A stretch of 20,859 bases of DNA, taken from NCBI GenBank assembly GCA_018257865.1, contig JAEUBA010000229.1, positions 1-20,859 of the forward strand. Direction: 5' to 3'. This DNA is from Stereocaulon alpinum (Eukaryota > Ascomycota > Lecanoromycetes > Lecanorales > Stereocaulaceae). The stretch's first letter is position 1; each line of letters opens with the position of its first letter. Both the position numbers and the translations under genes were made by a program. This document shows positions 19,139 to 20,859 of the stretch, piece by piece. Below the pieces are notes generated by a model. That model had not been told where the DNA came from and did not search any database. It saw only the letters and a list, made by a program, of their open reading frames with translations.

Positions 19139-20325
19139 GGCTAGCGATGGAGATATACCTATACGCGGTGCTAGCTACGAACCTGAATACCTATTCAGAG
19201 CTGAGATATCTCCCCTAATATATTATAGGTTAAACGATATTAAGACGTCGCGTAGTTGCTGAGAACTCTATATAGAGTTTTTTAGGTAACGCGATAATAC
19301 CTACCCTAACTCTACTACGACTATTATACCTCCCCTACGATCGAGACTAGACAGTAAGAATTAGTATTAGGTATAGTATCTCAGCCTAATAAGTAAAGAG
19401 TATAGGTAATACCTACCTAGCCGTTAATTTAAAAAATCTAATATCTACGTGCGCTTAATATATATCTACTAGTTAAGACTAACGCGCAGTCTATCCTAAG
19501 GGAAGGCTAGGGTTATAGGTATATAGGACTAAGAGAAGGATATACTAAGTTATAAATTAGAAGGCGTATTTTAGAAAAGGACGGCCCCTATCTAAGTAGC
19601 TAGGCGAGCCTTTAGTATAAGCGGCGCCGTATAACTATAATTATAAGCTGAAGGGTTAGCTCCCCCCTAAAGTAAAGTATATAAGGATAGAAGTAAGTAC
19701 TATCTAATATAACCAGCGGGATATTATACTATCCGATTCTTTATATAAGTATAGGCCTCCTAGGCGGTGTATATAGCTTCCCCCCTTTCTTATATCCTTA
19801 ACTAGTAAACCACCGAACAGCTAAATCTAGTACTACTACGGATACTAATAAACACTACTAATTAGCGCTAATAACTCGAACCCTTATAGGACGGCTATAT
19901 ACCCCCTCCTCCCCCCCCCCTATATTAATATAGTAAAGGTTAAAGAAAGTTATAGGGCGCTTAGCGCTATAATAAAGTCGAAGGATATAGAAGAATATAG
20001 CAGGGTCCTTAAGAGCTAAGTATAGTACGAAGGGCGTGTATTATAGTTAGTATTAGAAATAATGTTATAGAGCGCTTAGTATAATATTGAAGAATATAGT
20101 TAAGAGTTACCGGTGTTAAGGAGGCCTAGGGTGTAATCCCTAGACCAAAAGTAATTATATTATTAAGGATAAGCGGGAGTTTTTATCTAGGTACTATACT
20201 ATAGTTTCTCTTACGGCTAGGAAAGGTATACTACGTGTACTATCTACTAGTTTTACAAATAATGTAATAGAACACCCTTATTAGTATATATAGATACTAG
20301 AATAGGCGTATAAACCAATCAATTA
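19139..20325 (+). mobile_element. Copy D: complete 1.2-kb non-LTR-type element
   Basis: 1187 bp between 13-bp target duplications. The 5' 339 bp (19140-19478) are the inverted partner of copy E. The first ~45 bp (GCTAGCGATGGAG, then GCTAGCTACGAACCT) resemble the start of copy B. The 3' end from about 20252 (AATAGAACACCCTTATTAG to AAACCAATCAATTA) is the same module that ends A, B and C. Between them the body is unrelated to B as far as I can see. It holds a C10 run (19911-19920), a twice-occurring TATAG(A/G)GCGCTTAG motif (19952 and 20067 regions) and a perfect CTAGGG/CCCTAG hairpin near 20126-20143. No RT or other domain is recognised; it is probably non-autonomous. Confidence 0.75.
19140..19478 (+). 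repeat. 339-bp inverted repeat, right arm (partner 1-339)
   Basis: Same length and order as the reverse complement of 1-339, differing by scattered changes that are mostly transitions. It is explained as the 5' end shared by oppositely oriented copies D and E rather than as terminal repeats of one large transposon: copy D has its own target duplication and 3' end. Confidence 0.85.
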
Positions 20326-20338
20326 ATATAGAGTAATA
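20326..20338. repeat. 13-bp target-site duplication of copy D, right
   Basis: ATATAGAGTAATA, the same as 19126-19138, so 18931-19125 and 20339-20740 were contiguous before copy D inserted. Confidence 0.85.
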
Positions 20339-20740
20339 TAATATAACGCAGATAATAGTAAAGCTATATAAAGTCTTTTAGTTAAGTATATCTCTATTTT
20401 AGTTTCGTACTAACCTATTTCCTTTCCGTATAGACTTTTAATCTTTTATACCCTTTTTTACTAATTAATACTAATCTTAATAAATCTATACTAAACTATA
20501 ATATAATAGCCTTAGATAACGAAGAGGACGAATAACTACGTGCCTATCCGCCTAATTTCGGTATAAAAGTATACGCGAACGGTAAGACCCAGAAATTAGA
20601 TATCTTATAAAAAGTAGAATAATTTATATAGGGGCTTAATAAAGTCCTTATAAAGACCGTAGATATAGCTATATAGCCGGCCGTTAATAAAGTAGTTTTA
20701 CGTATAGATAAAAAGTTGGTCTATATAGCTCCTTTACTAA
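20339..20740. other. RIP-mutated sequence between copies D and C, unassigned
   Basis: CpA/TpG-poor. A plus-strand frame at about 20505-20740 reads through TAA/TAG as a protein-like stretch (YPPNFGIKVYANGKTQKLDI, then PAVNKVVLRIDKKLVYIAPL) that is cut by copy C. It may be the start of an older element's protein; no family is recognised. Confidence 0.4.
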
Positions 20741-20859
20741 TTGATTGATTGATTTATACGCCTATTCTAGTATCTATATATACTAATAAGGGTGTTCTCT
20801 TATATTATTAGGAAATCTAGGGGGGTTAAAGGCCCTCTAGACGCGAAAGAAACCTTTCT
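20741..20859 (-). mobile_element. Copy C: 3' end of a non-LTR-type element, running off the right edge
   Basis: TTGATTGATTGATTTATACGCC at the left is the reverse complement of the family tail, here with three AATC units still recognisable. The rest, up to the window end, is the reverse complement of the 3' module of A and B (AACACCCTTATTAG and the CTAGATTTCC, CGTCTAGAGGG, AGAAAGGTTTCTTTCG stretch). Its 5' part lies outside. Confidence 0.75.

Noticed and set aside
1..19478. Giant DNA transposon with 339-bp terminal inverted repeats
   Set aside because: The right arm belongs to copy D, which has its own 13-bp duplication and tail; the arms are 5' ends of two opposite copies.
20120..20150. tRNA-like promoter box (GGTGTAATCCC) in copy D
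   Set aside because: The perfect CTAGGG/CCCTAG hairpin does not have T-arm geometry, and no matching A box was found upstream.

Overview
The window looks like a heterochromatic, transposon-filled stretch of a filamentous ascomycete (Pezizomycotina) genome. About 85% of it is almost free of the dinucleotides CpA and TpG and full of TpA. That is the classic product of repeat-induced point mutation (RIP). In these parts stop codons are almost all TAA/TAG and no transposon ORF is intact, but the encoded domains can still be read through the stops. The class within the ascomycetes cannot be fixed from this sequence.

Layout. (1) 1-1230: two pieces of a short non-LTR-type element family, copies E (minus strand, 5' end) and A (plus strand, 3' end). 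(2) 1231-13870, minus strand: an old Ty3/Gypsy retrotransposon (gag, protease, reverse transcriptase, RNase H), cut into three blocks by two later insertions. (3) 3046-10393: a younger, complete Gypsy element of 7.35 kb inside the old one. It has 173-bp LTRs (TGTTAG...CTAACA), a 5-bp target duplication CTAAT, primer binding site, polypurine tract, gag, protease, RT/RNase H, integrase and a C-terminal chromodomain-like segment. (4) 12249-13542: copy B of the short family inside the old element's gag, with a 12-bp target duplication. (5) 13871-15870: heavily RIP-mutated sequence I cannot assign. (6) 15880-18930: an island of normal composition with one intact gene (332 codons from the first in-frame ATG; probably a nuclear, otherwise unrecognised protein), a purine-rich minisatellite and the N-terminal part of a pogo/Fot-type transposase. 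(7) 18931-20859: RIP-mutated sequence again, with copy D of the short family (13-bp target duplication) and the tail of copy C.

How the pieces relate. The insertions are ordered: the old Gypsy came first, then the inner Gypsy and copies A and B were inserted into it. The inner element keeps more CpA/TpG than its host, as expected if it is younger. RIP has destroyed key residues of the old element: the RT YxDD aspartates are now Asn-Asn, and all four zinc-knuckle ligands of Gag are now Tyr. No host operon or pathway is present; the only intact gene stands alone between repeats.

The most interesting item is the short family A-E. It has conserved 5' and 3' ends, an (AATC)n tail, 12-13 bp target duplications and strikingly different interiors between copies.
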